64,000 nucleotides of DNA from positions 62,001 to 126,000 of the forward strand of contig NXFV01000284.1 of assembly GCA_002803225.1 (NCBI GenBank), read 5' to 3'. This stretch comes from Gamarada debralockiae (taxonomy: Eukaryota > Ascomycota > Leotiomycetes > Helotiales > Hyphodiscaceae). Each line of letters begins with the position of its first letter. Within the stretch, counting starts at the first letter, position 1. A program made the position numbers and the translations under genes. Positions 22,821-34,724 of this stretch are shown here, one piece after another. A model generated the notes under the pieces. The model was not told the DNA's origin, did no database searches, and worked only from the letters and a program-made list of their open reading frames with translations.

Positions 22821-23804
22821 TCAAGCTGAGAGCTCTACCCTATGATTCTGCTCAGCAGCCATGAGCTCAGCAGGCTTACTTCCTCCTCCCATCTCCAGTG
22901 GCACCATGTTTCCATCTTTTTCTACCGAGTAATCCGGGATTCTCGAGTTGTTCCTCTTCTTGAAAAAGTATGCAGATCCTCCGAGCAGAGCTAGAGCGAC
23001 TAGACCGCACCCGACACCTATGCCGGCTTTCGCGCCAGCCGACAAGCCAGAGCTTGGTTTCGAAGTCGAAGCAGTCTCTGACCCTGCGGTATTGGTTGGA
23101 GAGCTGGAAGATGTATTCGAAGGAAGCGACGAGGTCGAGCTTGAGGATGAGGACGAGGTTGAGGACGATAAGGATGATGACGACGAGGACGAGATTGAAG
23201 CGCTCGAGGTCGATTTGGCTGAGGAGGAAGAAGATGTGCTAGTTGGAGCAGAAGTCGATATCGTGGCGCCGGATGAGCCCAAAGTGACGGCGTCCGTGTT
23301 GAATTGGACTTGGAATCGGCCAATTCCTGAGTCGCAGCACCCATTTGTATGATCGCAGCAGAAATCGAGGTCACTATCCGTCACATTCTGACAACTTATG
23401 AGGTTCGTTCCACCAGTGTCCGCATCTGTAAGAGTAATTAGCTCGACCCTACCTCTGTGCATGTGCGAGAATTGCTAACCAGTGCAGTACAGTGGACATT
23501 TTGAAGACGCCCAAGTCGAATCTGTGCAAGTCCCTCTAATCAAATCGCTGACGCCAACAGAACCCTCGACTTTGCAGAGGCCTGACGCTTCGCAAATTGT
23601 CCCACTTCCGCAACATGCACTCTGTTCTTGATCCAAGAAGCATGGGTAGTTTCCATTTGCAATCACTCCATCCGGAGAATAGCAAGCAGCATCCTGCGAC
23701 AGGGCTAGAGTCCTGCCAACAAAAGTTAGGAAGAGCAAAAGCGCTCGAACGAGAGACGCAAAGAGCTGCTCACGCATTGCTACAGGCTGATCCAAAAGAC
23801 GCAT
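22821..23804 (-). CDS. Ser-rich single-pass cell-surface protein (Mid2/WSC-like layout)
   Basis: Two exons (23480-23804 and 22821-23425) with a 54-bp intron give 309 residues, or 300 if the ATG at 23777 is used. That second ATG leads straight into a signal peptide (LVRALLLFLTFVGRTLA). The mature part has about 14 cysteines in a small N-terminal domain (ACYSPDGVIANGNYPCF, then QSACCGSGTICEASGLC). Next come an extended Ser/Thr tract (about residues 190-255) suited to O-mannosylation, one transmembrane helix (AGIGVGCGLVALALLGGSAYFF) with a basic stop-transfer KKRNN, and a short cytosolic tail. This layout is common in fungal surface proteins related to wall-stress sensors. Sensor function is inferred from layout only. 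Confidence 0.88.
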
Positions 23805-25840
23805 CTGAAATTTTTACAGGAAGTAGATAGGAAAGCGGACGTGTGAGAGAGATGAGGTGAGATTACCTGCTCAAACCCGTACCATACGGAGTAGCTCCGT
23901 AACATAGGCCCAAAGATCATCTAATTATGGGAGTGTTTCAGGCAGGTCGAGGACTGCACTCCCCTGCAATTCGGTAATTTCGCATCCTAAGCCACCATCA
24001 GCCACCATCAGCCACATCCGCAATGGTGAGATCGACGTCTTAACATGGAGGGCGTCCTCCTTGTAGTTCTTGTACTCTTTGTGCATGGATTGATCGACTA
24101 TCCAACCTGAAGTTTCGCCTCTGGACTCCGGGTCCATGCGTCTCTGGGTATCAGCCATTTCAAGCTTTTTGGCTGTTAAATTTTTTTAATCACAGTACAT
24201 GCAAAAACTTGAGTTTCCTTGACCCCTCTTCAATGTGGTAGAGCTTTGATATGCTCAAGTTTCTTCCTAGAGGAGCTCAGACTACTCGTAAAAATGATTC
24301 ATTTCTAGTCAAGTCAAGTTCTGTGTCAGAACTTCCGTGGTGTGTCGTGAAGTTTCTAACCCCATCCATCCCTCAATGCATGTTCGACCAGCTTGTAGCA
24401 TTTGCCAAAGAGCGTACCCCAAGAGACGTACTGCTAGCCTACTATGGAAGTAGTCATGTCGAATCAAGCTTGCCTTGGAAAGCACCAGTGGCGACGGGAG
24501 GTAACAACGATGGCGCGTGGCAGGCGTGAGATAAGAGCCAAAGCTCAAGGCTCTTCTACAACATTAAAATCGGTCAAGGAGTTCTTTTATTTATTTATTT
24601 TTTTTCTTCCTGTGAATTTCTATTACGATAAACACGCCTCGGCGCTGTAACAGCATTACCGCATGTTAAATAGTACGGGACGTAATAATGCAAGTGCAAC
24701 TTACCAGCCCTTTGCCACCCTTTTCTGTTTGGTTATTCTTTATCTGTGCTGTTGTTCCTCTTCTGTACAACATTCGTGCTCAGCGGGGAATGATTCAATA
24801 GCCGCACTTGCCATTATTCCAATCCTGTGTCCTAGTGTTAATAGATCTTCATCGTGAAGACCTACCGGGCCCCGAAGGTGTAACCAAGAAGCTTTATTTG
24901 GTCATCTTGTAGTGATCTCAGCGGTTGTCGTTGTGTCATGAGAGCATGAGTTTGAAGTATTCCTAGGAGGATCATTAGAATCTATTCAGCCTAGCAAATA
25001 ACATCGCGAAATGGCAGTCAGGAAGGGAATATATCAGCGTCTGGATCACATCGGTCATCTCTACCGTCAAATGCTAAATTCCTGATTTCCTCCAGAGGAT
25101 TTCCTTCCGCAACACTTTCCGCTGGAGTCTTCATCCCAAATAGAATGTCCGATTCTAGCTTCTCCCGCTTTGATGTGCAATCTCGCAGAATGAATTTCTA
25201 GCTAAGGATCGGGCTTCATCTATAAAGGCCCAATTTACATTCCTATCCGCACCTTTAGGGAGGTTCAAGCTTCTAAAAGGACCTCTGCGATATAGTTCTG
25301 GTCGTCGTCATCTCAATATTTGCAATACAGAACGGCCTTCCCGTTGTCGTACACATCGTGGTTAGGGATTAGAAAAGTCACAGCTGCTGATCGATCATTC
25401 TTATACGAATAGATCAGTTTCATAATATAAAGTCATGTTTAGAGGAAGCGCAGCATACAAAATCTTTGAAGGGCGCTGTGTAATACCCAGAATCGCTCGA
25501 CTCGCTCGATCCCCTCGAACACTCCCGCTCCTCCACTTTATCCGATCCGGTTTGTGCCGCCTTCTCTATTGCCCCCGCTTCTTGGCATCTTCAACCTCAA
25601 TAATCATTGCGTTCAGCTCCTCTCTAGCTGCGAAAAGCTCATCCATCCATTCCTTACGCCGGGTCCTGTACCTAATGCTACTCTATCTGAATGATTCAAT
25701 TCCTATTGTAGCCATTCCCGGCCCCTCTCAATCGCTCATTCTCTTGAGCGATTCAAATCATACCCATACTCCATATCCACCCCAACCACCCATAATCCAA
25801 TAAACGCCTGTAAATCACCGACCTCCTTTCAACGATTAAA
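23805..25840. other. Intergenic region, no supported gene
   Basis: About 2 kb. A 77-codon frame on the minus strand at 23925-24158 contains a direct repeat and has no family. Frames at 24251-24857 (+) look unnatural. A 35-codon protein-like segment lies on the minus strand at 25566-25670, and a TCAATCGCTCA/TGAGCGATTCA palindrome at 25727-25757 belongs to the repeat family described at 34 kb. Confidence 0.45.
23991..24015. repeat. Short tandem repeat, 10-bp unit
   Basis: The unit GCCACCATCA is present two and a half times in perfect tandem. Confidence 0.85.
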
Positions 25841-27040
25841 CTACGGTTCCAGATGGGACCATTCCGGAATAGCCCTGATCTGAGCCCACATAAACTTCTC
25901 TAACTTATTCGCACTCTTGGCGTACGGGGTCGTCTCGTTGTTGTATTTGCGGCAGTTGTCGAAGATCAGCTTTGCATCGCGAACGAAGTCTTCGGGGGTG
26001 GCGTAATTGTCCGCCTCGAGCTTCGCTTCCATCGTGCTGAAATCCATCGGCTCTTTGATCACCTCATAGTAATCGGCGACATCGTCCCGTGACACAGGTT
26101 GGAGGAATGGCCAAGATGACTGATGGTTTTGCATGTCGTTCAGCAGGTGCAGGAGTTGATTGTAATTCGGTCCGTGGCGTGGCTGCCGGGCAAGTTCGTC
26201 CATATCTGGTGACCAGCCTGATGCTCTGAGCGGCTCGATAGACATCGGATCTATCTTGCAAAGGCCGTTTTTCCACTGCTTCGGCGGTTGATGAACAACG
26301 TGGCTCTTGCTGAAGGCACGGATCTTGGCATGAACCGCTTCCTTCTGCTTCAAGAGCATGCGTCCCATCTCTAGATACCGAACACGGGGTAACATAGAGC
26401 ACTGCATGATGGTTCCGCCTTCATAGTCTTTGATGTATCCCATCCAGATTGGTTTGTCGAGCGTGATTTCCTTCGTAAAGCCTTGCTTCTTGAAATATCC
26501 AATAGCGTAGTTGTCGGCATAGGTCAGGAAGTGCATTACGTCTGAGGTTGCCTTGACGTAGTCTTTCAAATGCGACATGAGATGCGCTCCATAGCCTTTG
26601 ACTTGTTGGTCGGAGGAGATGGCGCAGAAGACGATTTCGGCGAACTTGCGGCCCTTGAATGGTCTGTATGTAATTCCTCCTACTACTTCCAAAGGCTTCT
26701 TGACGATCGCCATGGACAAGTGTGTCCGGTCGTAGACGAGTCGCGCTATGTAGTCCTTGGGCATCTTGGGGAGCTGCTTTTGGAAGATACATTTGAGGCC
26801 GGTGAGAATGATGAGACTTTCGCGTTCGTTGTCGTTGTTCACTACTCGAAATTCGATCTCGCCATTTCGCTCCTCGATCACTGCTGGCTTCTCTGGAAAC
26901 GGGATAGGATGGCCGGCCTTAGGGATCTTGATCTCTTCTGGTTCTGCGGATTCGCTCTGGGAGGTCTTGATTCTTTTGTTATCCGAGGGGGTGTTGGGCT
27001 CCTCGGTCGCCTTTCTCTTGGCTTCTTTAATCGGAGCCAT
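25841..27040 (-). CDS. GCN5: Histone acetyltransferase Gcn5
   Basis: An open frame of 399 residues from the ATG at 27038-27040 ([10 protein letters not shown]), the start I recall for related fungal Gcn5 proteins. The frame stays open for 11 codons upstream to a TAG with an acceptor-like context, so an additional 5' exon is possible. The N-terminal basic/acidic region is followed by the GNAT acetyltransferase domain (about residues 55-215). It includes the catalytic-Glu strand [19 protein letters not shown] with the acetyl-CoA loop, and [21 protein letters not shown]-terminal bromodomain (about 290-395) ends with [18 protein letters not shown]. It acetylates histone H3 within SAGA/ADA co-activator complexes in the nucleus. 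The gene is divergent from OST5 across 573 bp. Confidence 0.97.
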   Translation of the reverse strand: MAPIKEAKRKATEEPNTPSDNKRIKTSQSESAEPEEIKIPKAGHPIPFPEKPAVIEERNGEIEFRVVNNDNERESLIILTGLKCIFQKQLPKMPKDYIARLVYDRTHLSMAIVKKPLEVVGGITYRPFKGRKFAEIVFCAISSDQQVKGYGAHLMSHLKDYVKATSDVMHFLTYADNYAIGYFKKQGFTKEITLDKPIWMGYIKDYEGGTIMQCSMLPRVRYLEMGRMLLKQKEAVHAKIRAFSKSHVVHQPPKQWKNGLCKIDPMSIEPLRASGWSPDMDELARQPRHGPNYNQLLHLLNDMQNHQSSWPFLQPVSRDDVADYYEVIKEPMDFSTMEAKLEADNYATPEDFVRDAKLIFDNCRKYNNETTPYAKSANKLEKFMWAQIRAIPEWSHLEP

Positions 27041-27613
27041 TTCTTCAGCGGACTCGTCTTCGTTGGAATCCAACTAGTTAATGCCTGCAGATGCTGGTGA
27101 CTGACTTGGACTGAGAGATTCACGCAGTGGGATGCCCGCTTCGGTCTGCGACGTCTGGGTTCCGTAGGAGGGTCCCAGTTTTTGCCCAGGGTGTTCTCTG
27201 ACTCTTTTAGAGGACCCGTGTTAGAGTGAACGACTGAAAGAAGCGGATAGGGACGGACATGGCGAATACATACCAATTCATCAGATCGCGCCCCTTCCTT
27301 CTGAACCGTTGGCCAAGATTGAGCGATTCACGATCGTGCCGGGTCAAAGTTTCCTGTAAGGCTGTGAAGTTGAAGTCAGAGAGGAGTTGCGATGCAAGTG
27401 GCAACTCTCACCCAAGCGCGTCATTAGCGTTGAGCTTAATTTTCGCTAAATCATTGTTCCGGAGCTAAGCTGTTTTGAGCGAGGAAGCCAGATCGCGTCC
27501 ATTCGAACATCGCCAGAATCGTTGACCTGCTGAACAACTGCAAAAATCCATTCCCACGCTCACGCTCTACCATCTCCCAAGCACAGCTCCTCTACTTCTC
27601 GAATCCGAAGCTT
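27041..27613. promoter_or_regulatory. Divergent intergenic region between GCN5 and OST5
   Basis: 573 bp between the two start codons. It contains two short motifs of the TGAACGACT/TGAGCGATTCA type (about 27227 and 27319). A 65-codon frame on the minus strand (27207-27404) has no features. Possible GCN5 5' exons would lie here. Confidence 0.4.
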
Positions 27614-27958
27614 ATGGAGTCATCACTGCACCAAGTCTGGGAGAGTGCCAAGGGCAATCCCTTCGAACCATCTATCGGAAAAGGCAGCCAGTTCTTCGTT
27701 GGCATCACTCTGTTGATTCTTGGTATTCTGCTCAGTGGATTCTTCGGCTTGAGTATGTTATTGATATCAGCTTCCAGTGTTGGCACTTCCTCTAATCATG
27801 TCTCCAGACCGATCCTTAATCAACGTTCCTCTTGTTGGAATCCCGGCTTCAGCAGCCATTGCGTACGTGTCTTTCAATTCAATCTGAATGAACAAGTGCT
27901 GATAGTTTACAGGTTCGGTGCAGTCTACATGATCTGCGCGGTCGGCGTCTATGTATAA
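27614..27958 (+). CDS. OST5: Oligosaccharyltransferase subunit Ost5
   Basis: Three exons (27614-27752, 27808-27862, 27913-27958) give 79 residues with no gaps in frame. Two transmembrane helices (FFVGITLLILGILLSGFFG and AIAFGAVYMICAVGVYV) and the C-terminal GVYV match Ost5/TMEM258. That family is a small two-helix subunit of the ER oligosaccharyltransferase that transfers N-glycans to nascent proteins. Length (yeast 86, human 79) and end motif agree. Both introns have GTATGT or GTACGT donors and YAG acceptors. Without splicing the reading frame continues into nonsense, so the spliced form is preferred. Confidence 0.93.
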   Translation: MESSLHQVWESAKGNPFEPSIGKGSQFFVGITLLILGILLSGFFGLSMLLISASSVGTSSNHVSRPILNQRSSCWNPGFSSHCVRVFQFNLNEQVLIVYRFGAVYMICAVGVYV

Positions 27959-28119
27959 GATACCCCTCGGTCAATACTCGAGACGAATTTCCTTCACGCA
28001 TCATCCTGTACAATAGTTGGAACATAGAAAAGCAAAGGAATTCTGAGAAAGCATTAGACCAAGTGATTCAGCAAATTGCAGTCCGACCTACCCCATACCT
28101 ACTTCATTCAATTCTCATC

Positions 28120-29205
28120 ATGTCAGCAATTGGCCAGCCAGAGGGTCCGCCCATCTTTAGGGCTGTCTCAAGCTCTGCCAGGCAGTTATTTCAGTTACTC
28201 AACTGCATCCGCTTCGCACCCAAAGCACAAGTCCAAATCAGCGAGGAGGGTCTCAGGTTTGCAGTGGAAGAATCTCGTGTCATGCAAGGTGAGTCTGGAG
28301 AAACTACGCATGACCGATCCTCCTAACTGCCTTTAGGCATCGTTTTTCTCGACAAAGCCCTCTTCACAACCTTCTCCTGCGCCCTGCCAGTCCCCGAACC
28401 CAACGAGGATGATCCCGATGACCAAGAAGCCCCCTCTCCCGACCTCCCCAACTTCCAAGTATCCCTCTCCGCCCTCCTCGAAACACTCCAAATCTTCGGC
28501 GCAGCAGATACCTCCAACTTCCGCTTCTCGAAACCCGACAACGACGGCTACGGCAGCAATATCAGACCCCACCGTCCCAATGCATTCAGCAACCAAGCTC
28601 TCGGCATGGCTGGCATATGCCGTCTCTCATATGCTGGCATTGGATCGCCTTTCAGTATTATCCTTGAAGAAGCGGGCGTCACGACTACTTGCAACCTTAA
28701 TACGTACGAGCCTGAAAGTCCAGAGGAGATACCGTTTCAGAGAGATGCTATGCAGGTTAAGATTATCATGCAAGCGCGTTGGCTGTTTGACGCTGTTTCA
28801 GAGTTGTCCTCGACTTCTCCTTCACGGCTGGATATTACTGCTACGCCTACAGCTCCATATGTTAGCTTGTCTGCAGTTGGCCATCTCGGCAGCGCGAGTG
28901 TAGATTTTGCCAAAGGCAGGGAACTACTCGAGACATTTACTGTGGTGGAACGCTGGACGCAGAGTTATAAGTTCGAGATGATCAAGGCGGCTTCTGAAGC
29001 TATGCGATTGGCATCCAAAGTCAGCGTTCGAGGCGATGAGCAAGGTGTTCTTAGCCTGCAGTTTATGGTAGAGGTTGAGGGCGGTGGTGTTAGCTTTGTG
29101 GATTTCAGATTTGTGCCGTTTTTGAGAGAGGACGAAGAGGGAGATGATGAGGAGACGGAAGAGGATGAGGAGTATGAGGACGAGGAATTGGATGAAGACC
29201 CTTGA
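28120..29205 (+). CDS. rad1: DNA damage checkpoint clamp subunit Rad1 (9-1-1 complex)
   Basis: Two exons (28120-28288 and 28337-29205) with a 48-bp intron encode 345 residues. The start MSAIGQPEGPPIFRAVSSSA leads to RQLFQLLNCIRFAPKAQVQI and GLRFAVEESRVMQGIVFLDK, the first PCNA-like fold of the Rad1/Rec1 family. The second half ends with FRFVPFLRED, followed by an acidic Glu/Asp tail of about 30 residues. Together with Rad9 and Hus1 it forms the ring-shaped clamp loaded at damaged DNA to activate the ATR-type kinase. The gene starts 161 bp after OST5, so the spacing is tight but both are on the plus strand with separate leaders. Confidence 0.92.
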
Positions 29206-30912
29206 GGCGATTTGCGGATTTTCAAATCCCTTACTCTGATTCTATAATTCAAACTACTGATGCTTCTCGAGTGTTGTTCCTTCAATCTGTTCCATGCAAG
29301 CTTTGTATTCGAATGCAAACATATTTTCAGGCGGAAATCTCCCTCGCCGATTCCCATACAATATCCGCTCTCCACTGTTCTCATGACTTCCAGGAACTTT
29401 CAACACACTCTCCAGCATGCGCAGAATCTACAAATACAGGGCCGGCTGCCAGAACTTTCGGAGCAACTTTAAACCCATTCGAGTCCGTCAACCGACGTTA
29501 TCCAGCTGCAATATTCCCCGGCTTTACTGGCATGCCGCAAATTGCAACTAGCCACAACTGCTCCCAGTTACAGAGCTTCGTACCCGGAGCTTCAATCGAT
29601 GAGCTGCTGGGTGGTTACTGTTATCGTCGACGTTATTGTTGTTGTGGCCACCATTTTCGTTATCGTTGCTTTGCTGATATTGAAGATTTGAGGAATCCGG
29701 TTATCTAAAAGCTAGAAAATTGGTACTCCTCTCCGCCATGATCATACCACTCTCTGTCGCCGCTGGAGTCACAGTCCTCTATGTACTCTTCCTGGCTGTC
29801 CACATGGGGGCGTTCCCGTACTCTGACTTGAAGATTATGTTCCTCCCGATAGGACCAATGCTGTCTTCAAGTATGTCGGCTGACGAGTGAGTGGCTTATG
29901 GCTTACGAGAGCGTACCGGAGCAACCTCTTGATTGCCCAGCCAGACTGATGGCATTATGAGTAGCTTAGCACCTCAAGAGAACTTCGTATACTCACCCTT
30001 ATATATGACTCCAAGATGTGAAGGAACTGGACAACCTGTTGATATCGCCCTGCACATGCCTGATCAAGCTTCAACATCCCACCAAAAATGGGTCAGCCGA
30101 GGTAGTGAGGTCACGTGACACATCCCTTGGTTTCTGCTTTCAGCAGCCAATCAACTCTCTTGTTGATTACGAGTAAGCTACACTGCAGCTTCAACGAAGG
30201 TAAAATATCGGAACAAGGCTAAAGAATAGGAAAATGCGATCACACTGCTAAGCAAACCGTAGAGCCAATGATCATTACACGCTTGAGAGGATCTCGCTGT
30301 GATTGGCTAAGCGAACTATCAATAACGACAACCTCAGAAATTGGGCAAAGACTCTCGACACGACTCCTTTCGCCCACATGGCGCTCCCAAGACAACTACA
30401 ACCAATCACCAACCTTCATTCAAGACAACTCGACCGCCCAGATGATCACTTACGAGCTGGGTACAGTATCGATATGATAGATCCGAAGACGGAGCCCACA
30501 TAAACAACACGAAAGACGATAGTTTGGAAGATTTTCCCGCCTTTTGACTCGCGGCTAATTGGTTACTGGCTGAGGATCAGAGCTGCCAACAGCTGTTCCC
30601 TTTATATTTCCCGGGTTTATCAGGCCTCCCATCGACTCCCTAGCGCGGTACGAGTCGCCAATCTGGCTGAAATGCCCTGGAACCAGACATGTGCCATTAC
30701 GATACGTTGAGCTGCTTGGAGGGGCAGCCGTGGGCGACACGAGGGGTCATGATGCAGCCGGGCAAGCACGCTAGGAATATATCCCTCTTTTTTCTCATTT
30801 CCCTCTTCTCTTCTTTCCTTTTCTTTCTTCAGTCACATTAACTCTCAATTGTGTCGAGTATCAACTACTTCTCAACCTCAATTACTCTTGCAACCAGCAA
30901 TGAGAGAGTACC
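29206..30912. other. Intergenic region, no supported gene
   Basis: About 1.7 kb. A 168-codon frame at 29205-29708 has no family. Within it, in another frame, a 30-codon mini-ORF at 29599-29691 encodes an almost purely hydrophobic helix (VVTVIVDVIVVVATIFVIVA). A second 49-codon hydrophobic frame begins at 29738. Neither can be shown to be a gene. The last 120 bp are pyrimidine-rich (TTTTCTCATTTCCCTCTTCT) and form the BTA1 promoter and leader. Confidence 0.45.
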
Positions 30913-33631
30913 ATGGCTTCTCTTACCCCTAGCATCCTATCAAAGGATCCCCACACCCAAATATTCATCGTAGGAGCAACTTTAGTTGCCCTTATTGGCT
31001 TTATATTTGCCATCACTTTTTACCGTGCAAAGGAAGACGAGGAAAATCCAAGCACCCTCACCTCCTTCCTGCGCTTCTTTTATGCCTCATTTCTCAAGCC
31101 GCATACTGGCGATGGAACCGGAAATGGCCAGCAGGATGCTCTCGAGAGCTTCTACAAGGCGCAGGCTGGTGTCTACGACGCAACAAGGAAGAGGCTGTTG
31201 CGTGGCCGCGAGGACATGTTGGGTTTGGTAGCAGCTCAGCTCGTGCAGAAAGCTGCGAAGGGCCGCACTCATGATCCCAAACGCATCTGGGTTGATGTGA
31301 GTTCTCCTACCTCTCTCTGGAGCCATCCAAGCTAACCTATGGATCCGCAGATCGGTGGCGGCACAGGCTGGAACATCGAAGCAATGTCCGAATTCGTCTC
31401 CGTTCCCGAATTCTTCTCCAGTGTATATCTCGTCGATTTCTCCCCCTCTCTCTGCGAAGTAGCTCGAAAGCGATTCACAAGACTTGGATGGACAAATGTG
31501 AAGGTCGTATGTCAGGACGCAAGGACATTCAGGCTTGAGGATCACGAGAGTGATGCCGTCAATGCTGTTGGATTTTCTCGCTCTCCTACGGCCAGCTACT
31601 TCTCAGATGAGCGTCAGAGTGTTGGAGGTGCTGATCTCATCACAATGTCATACAGCTTGTCTATGATTGTAAGTCAGAATCAAGACGTTTGGCAAATCTA
31701 GGCTAACCTGTGCAGCCTGACTTCTACTCTGTCATCGATTCCCTCAGCCAGCTTCTTTCCCCCACTGGAACCATCGGAGTTGTCGATTTCTATGTTCAGT
31801 CGATCGTCGATTTGAACTTCAGAAACTACACTGGCGGTGTGATCAATCGTCACGTGAACTGGTTCGGCCGACTTTTCTGGCGTGCATGGTTTGACGTTGA
31901 TCGTGTTGGTCTTGAAGCTGGTCGGAGAGATTATCTCGAGTATCGATTTGGAACTGTGTTGAGTGCTGATTCTCGTAACTATCTTTTGGGATCCATCCCA
32001 TACTACGTGTGGCTTGGTTGCCCAAAGAAGCCTTCCTCTTCTGACGCAACACCACATTATCCCCATGAGATCGTTGAGCGCTTGGACGCAGCGGCAACAG
32101 AATCTCCATATCTCTCGCCGATCAATCATACTAAAGCTCTTTCTCGCACTGTCGAGCGATCAACACCTCCCGAGCTTCGATCCAAGGCTTATGAATCAGC
32201 AATCATCAATCTCACTTCAAATTTGCCACTGCCATCTTTCTTCTACCAAAACAACCATTGGCGAATCCATTATGATGACCAACTGAAGAAGCACAAGCAG
32301 TTTAAGAACGAATACATCTACGCTTTCACTTGGGAAGATTCTCGCGTCGATCACCGCCTCCTCAAACTCGGCTCTGACGATGTTGTTCTCGCCATCACCT
32401 CCGCCGGTGACAACATCCTGTCCTATGCTCTCAGCTCCCCAGCACGCATCCATGCCGTTGATCTCAACCCAAACCAAAATCATCTCTTGGAGCTGAAAGT
32501 GGCTTCCTACGCCGCTCTGCCGTACGCCGATTTCTGGAAGCTCTTCGGAGCAGGCAAGCACCCTCAATTCCGCGAACTCCTAATTTCGCGCTTGTCCCCT
32601 CATCTCTCGTCACGTGCGTTCCAGTTCTGGCTCAACAACACCCATGTCTTCACATCCGGCTCCTCCAAAGGCCTCTATGAAACCGGTGGTTCCCGACACT
32701 GCATTAAAATCGTTCGTCTGCTGTCCACCGTCCTTGGTTTCAAATCCGAAGTCAAATCCCTCATCGAAGCGAAGACGCTCAACGAGCAGCGCGAAATCTG
32801 GACCAAGAAGATTCGTCCTATCATCATGTCTCGTCTTCTGTCGTATCTCGTTGTGAGCCAGGAGAAATTCCTCTGGGCCGCTCTCGGCGTTCCCCACAAT
32901 CAGCTCGCGATGCTGGAAGCTGACCATATTGCTTCCGACTCCGCTACCTCGCCAAGTCCACTTGAACACTCCGAGAATGAACTGCGATCCAGCAAGGGAG
33001 CTGCGGTGTGGGAATATATGGTTCAGACACTCGATCCCGTTATCGAATCCTCTCTCATTGGTGAAGACAATCCGTACTATCTCGTATGTCTCCAGGGTCG
33101 ATACTCGCAACGCTGCCACCCCGATTACCTGAAGCCGAAATCCCACCAGAAGCTCTCCCGTGGCGGAACTTTCGATGGCCTGCGTATTCACACCGATGAA
33201 ATCAACGAGGTTGTGACCCGTCTCACACCCGGCACGCTCACGGTTGCGGTCGTCATGGATAGTATGGATTGGTTTGATCCCGGTGCCGAAGAAGCGGGCG
33301 TACAGATCGAGAAGTTGAATCGTGCGCTGAAACTTGGCGGTCGTGTTCTGCTCCGCTCTGCTGCTTTGACGCCTTGGTATATCGCTACTTTCGAGAGCTT
33401 GGGTTTCCAGTCCAAACGAGTTGGTGCGAGAATTGCTGGCGCTTGTATTGACCGGTTTGTCTTCCCCACTTTCGATGGCTTGGATGTGTGTGCTAATTGC
33501 TAAACAGAGTCAACATGTACGCGTCCTGCTGGATCCTCACTAAAATCGAGTCTCTTGTTCCCCTCACCCCTAAGATTCCCTCAGGCAGTAGCAGAGACGG
33601 CTCCGTCGATCTCGAACAACTTGAGATCTGA
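30913..33631 (+). CDS. BTA1: Betaine lipid synthase Bta1 (diacylglyceryl-trimethylhomoserine synthesis)
   Basis: Four exons (30913-31296, 31351-31668, 31716-33454, 33508-33631) give 854 residues. An N-terminal membrane anchor (about 19-39, FIVGATLVALIGFIFAITFY) is followed by an S-adenosylmethionine methyltransferase domain (WVDIGGGTGWNIEAM near 126-140). The C-terminal half is the BtaA-like aminocarboxypropyl-transferase (YAFTWEDSRVDHRLLKL, then DNILSYAL and VDLNPNQNHLLELK). This BtaB-BtaA fusion is the eukaryotic Bta1 layout. It makes the phosphorus-free lipid DGTS from diacylglycerol and SAM in the ER, and in fungi it is known to replace phosphatidylcholine under phosphate limitation. The last intron restores CIDRVNMYASCWILTK. 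A segment of about 25 residues before the first domain's SYSLSMI motif may be a lineage insertion or an unrecognised 75-bp intron. Confidence 0.96.
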
Positions 33632-33889
33632 CTTCCTGACGCGGCCATGGACGCTGAAGTCGCGCGTGCTACAGACACTTGGAGGAGTCATCGGAGGGTT
33701 GTTCAAAGTCTTGAATTTGCAATTGAAGGAGAGAGGTTGAGAGATGGTAATAAGACGCCTACGCAGGAGGATAATTTGTTACGTGCTGCTGACAAGGGAG
33801 GTGTAGGTGGGGCTGCTGGGGTTAGGAGGAGAAAGGAGAGGAGGAAGAGTTTCTAGTTAGTTTTCTTTGATTGAAATTACAATTTGCAA

Positions 33890-34724
33890 GCAATCAATCG
33901 TTCATTGAAGAGTCCGTGATTTATATAGCTATTTCCCATTGTCTGGATGTAAAGGGCGTGAAGTCCATCACGGTACCATCCAATCCACGGATAGGCGCAG
34001 CAAAAAGATAAACCCAATCGCTCAAACCGAATGAACGAGTCAAAGATATAATCGGCGAGACAGACTTCAATCAGTTAAACAGAGTGAACGATTCAATGCA
34101 TTCTGCGAATAAAACCCTCAAACAGAATGAACGACTCCAAAGTACTCTGCGATTAACAGACTTACTATTTCATCCAGCCCCAACGAATCATAATTTGCGA
34201 TACAATTGTTCAATTGTTCAGGGAGATCAGTGGTGCAGTCATGAGTATCTGTCATTGTCTATATGTAAAAGACTGTGAAGTCCATCCATGCTCAAACTCC
34301 TAAATGAATGAAACAAGACGATCAAAGCGCATCGACTCATCCCCACCCAAAGAGAGGACATTACCCGAAGGCCACCTCATCCCCGTCCGTCGACCAGTCT
34401 AACTGTCCATCCAGAGCCTCCAGTCTGTATGTATCTGTTGTAATGCTATCCAGTATCCGTCCGCAATCCATTCTCAATCGTTCTAATTGAATGAACGATT
34501 TAAAAGTAATGATCCAGGATGTTCAAACGAAAAGTAAACTATCCGTGTTCCAATCTTTCCATATCTATCCGCGAGCTGTTCTCAATTATTCAATCTGAAT
34601 GAGCGATTCAGAACCCAATCCGCGATCCATCCATTCATGTCCATATCCATCATGTGAAGTCCATCCACGATCCTCAATCATTCAAATCAAATGAGAAATT
34701 CAGGAAGAAATCATTCGTCGTAAT
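33890..34724. repeat. Cluster of imperfect palindromic and direct repeats
   Basis: Three about 30-bp units of the form TCTCAATCGTTCAATTGAATGAACGATTCA occur at 34472-34502, 34581-34610 and 34673-34702, spaced about 100 bp apart. Each can fold back on itself. Partial units lie at 33893, 34017, 34082 and 34123. Units are embedded in ATCCGCGATCCAT-like text. A separate 33-bp direct repeat (CATTGTCTGGATGTAAAGGG and following bases) occurs at 33937-33969 and 34253-34285, and its GTGAAGTCCATC end recurs at 34654. Together this is a degenerate, minisatellite-like tract between BTA1 and the Pro/Gln-rich gene. Confidence 0.7.

Noticed and set aside
22948..23352. 134-codon plus-strand frame rich in Glu and Asp
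   Set aside because: It is the antisense shadow of the Ser-rich tract of the surface protein.
27207..27404. Possible 5' exon of GCN5
   Set aside because: The frame does not splice into the GCN5 start with a credible donor, and the internal ATG at 27040 already matches the family start.
29599..29691. 30-codon hydrophobic mini-ORF
   Set aside because: It reads as a transmembrane helix, but at this length chance valine/isoleucine-rich text from GTT/ATT repeats is likely.
33647..33856. 69-codon basic frame just behind BTA1
   Set aside because: It lies in the BTA1 3' flank and has a low-complexity Arg/Lys end without a homologue.
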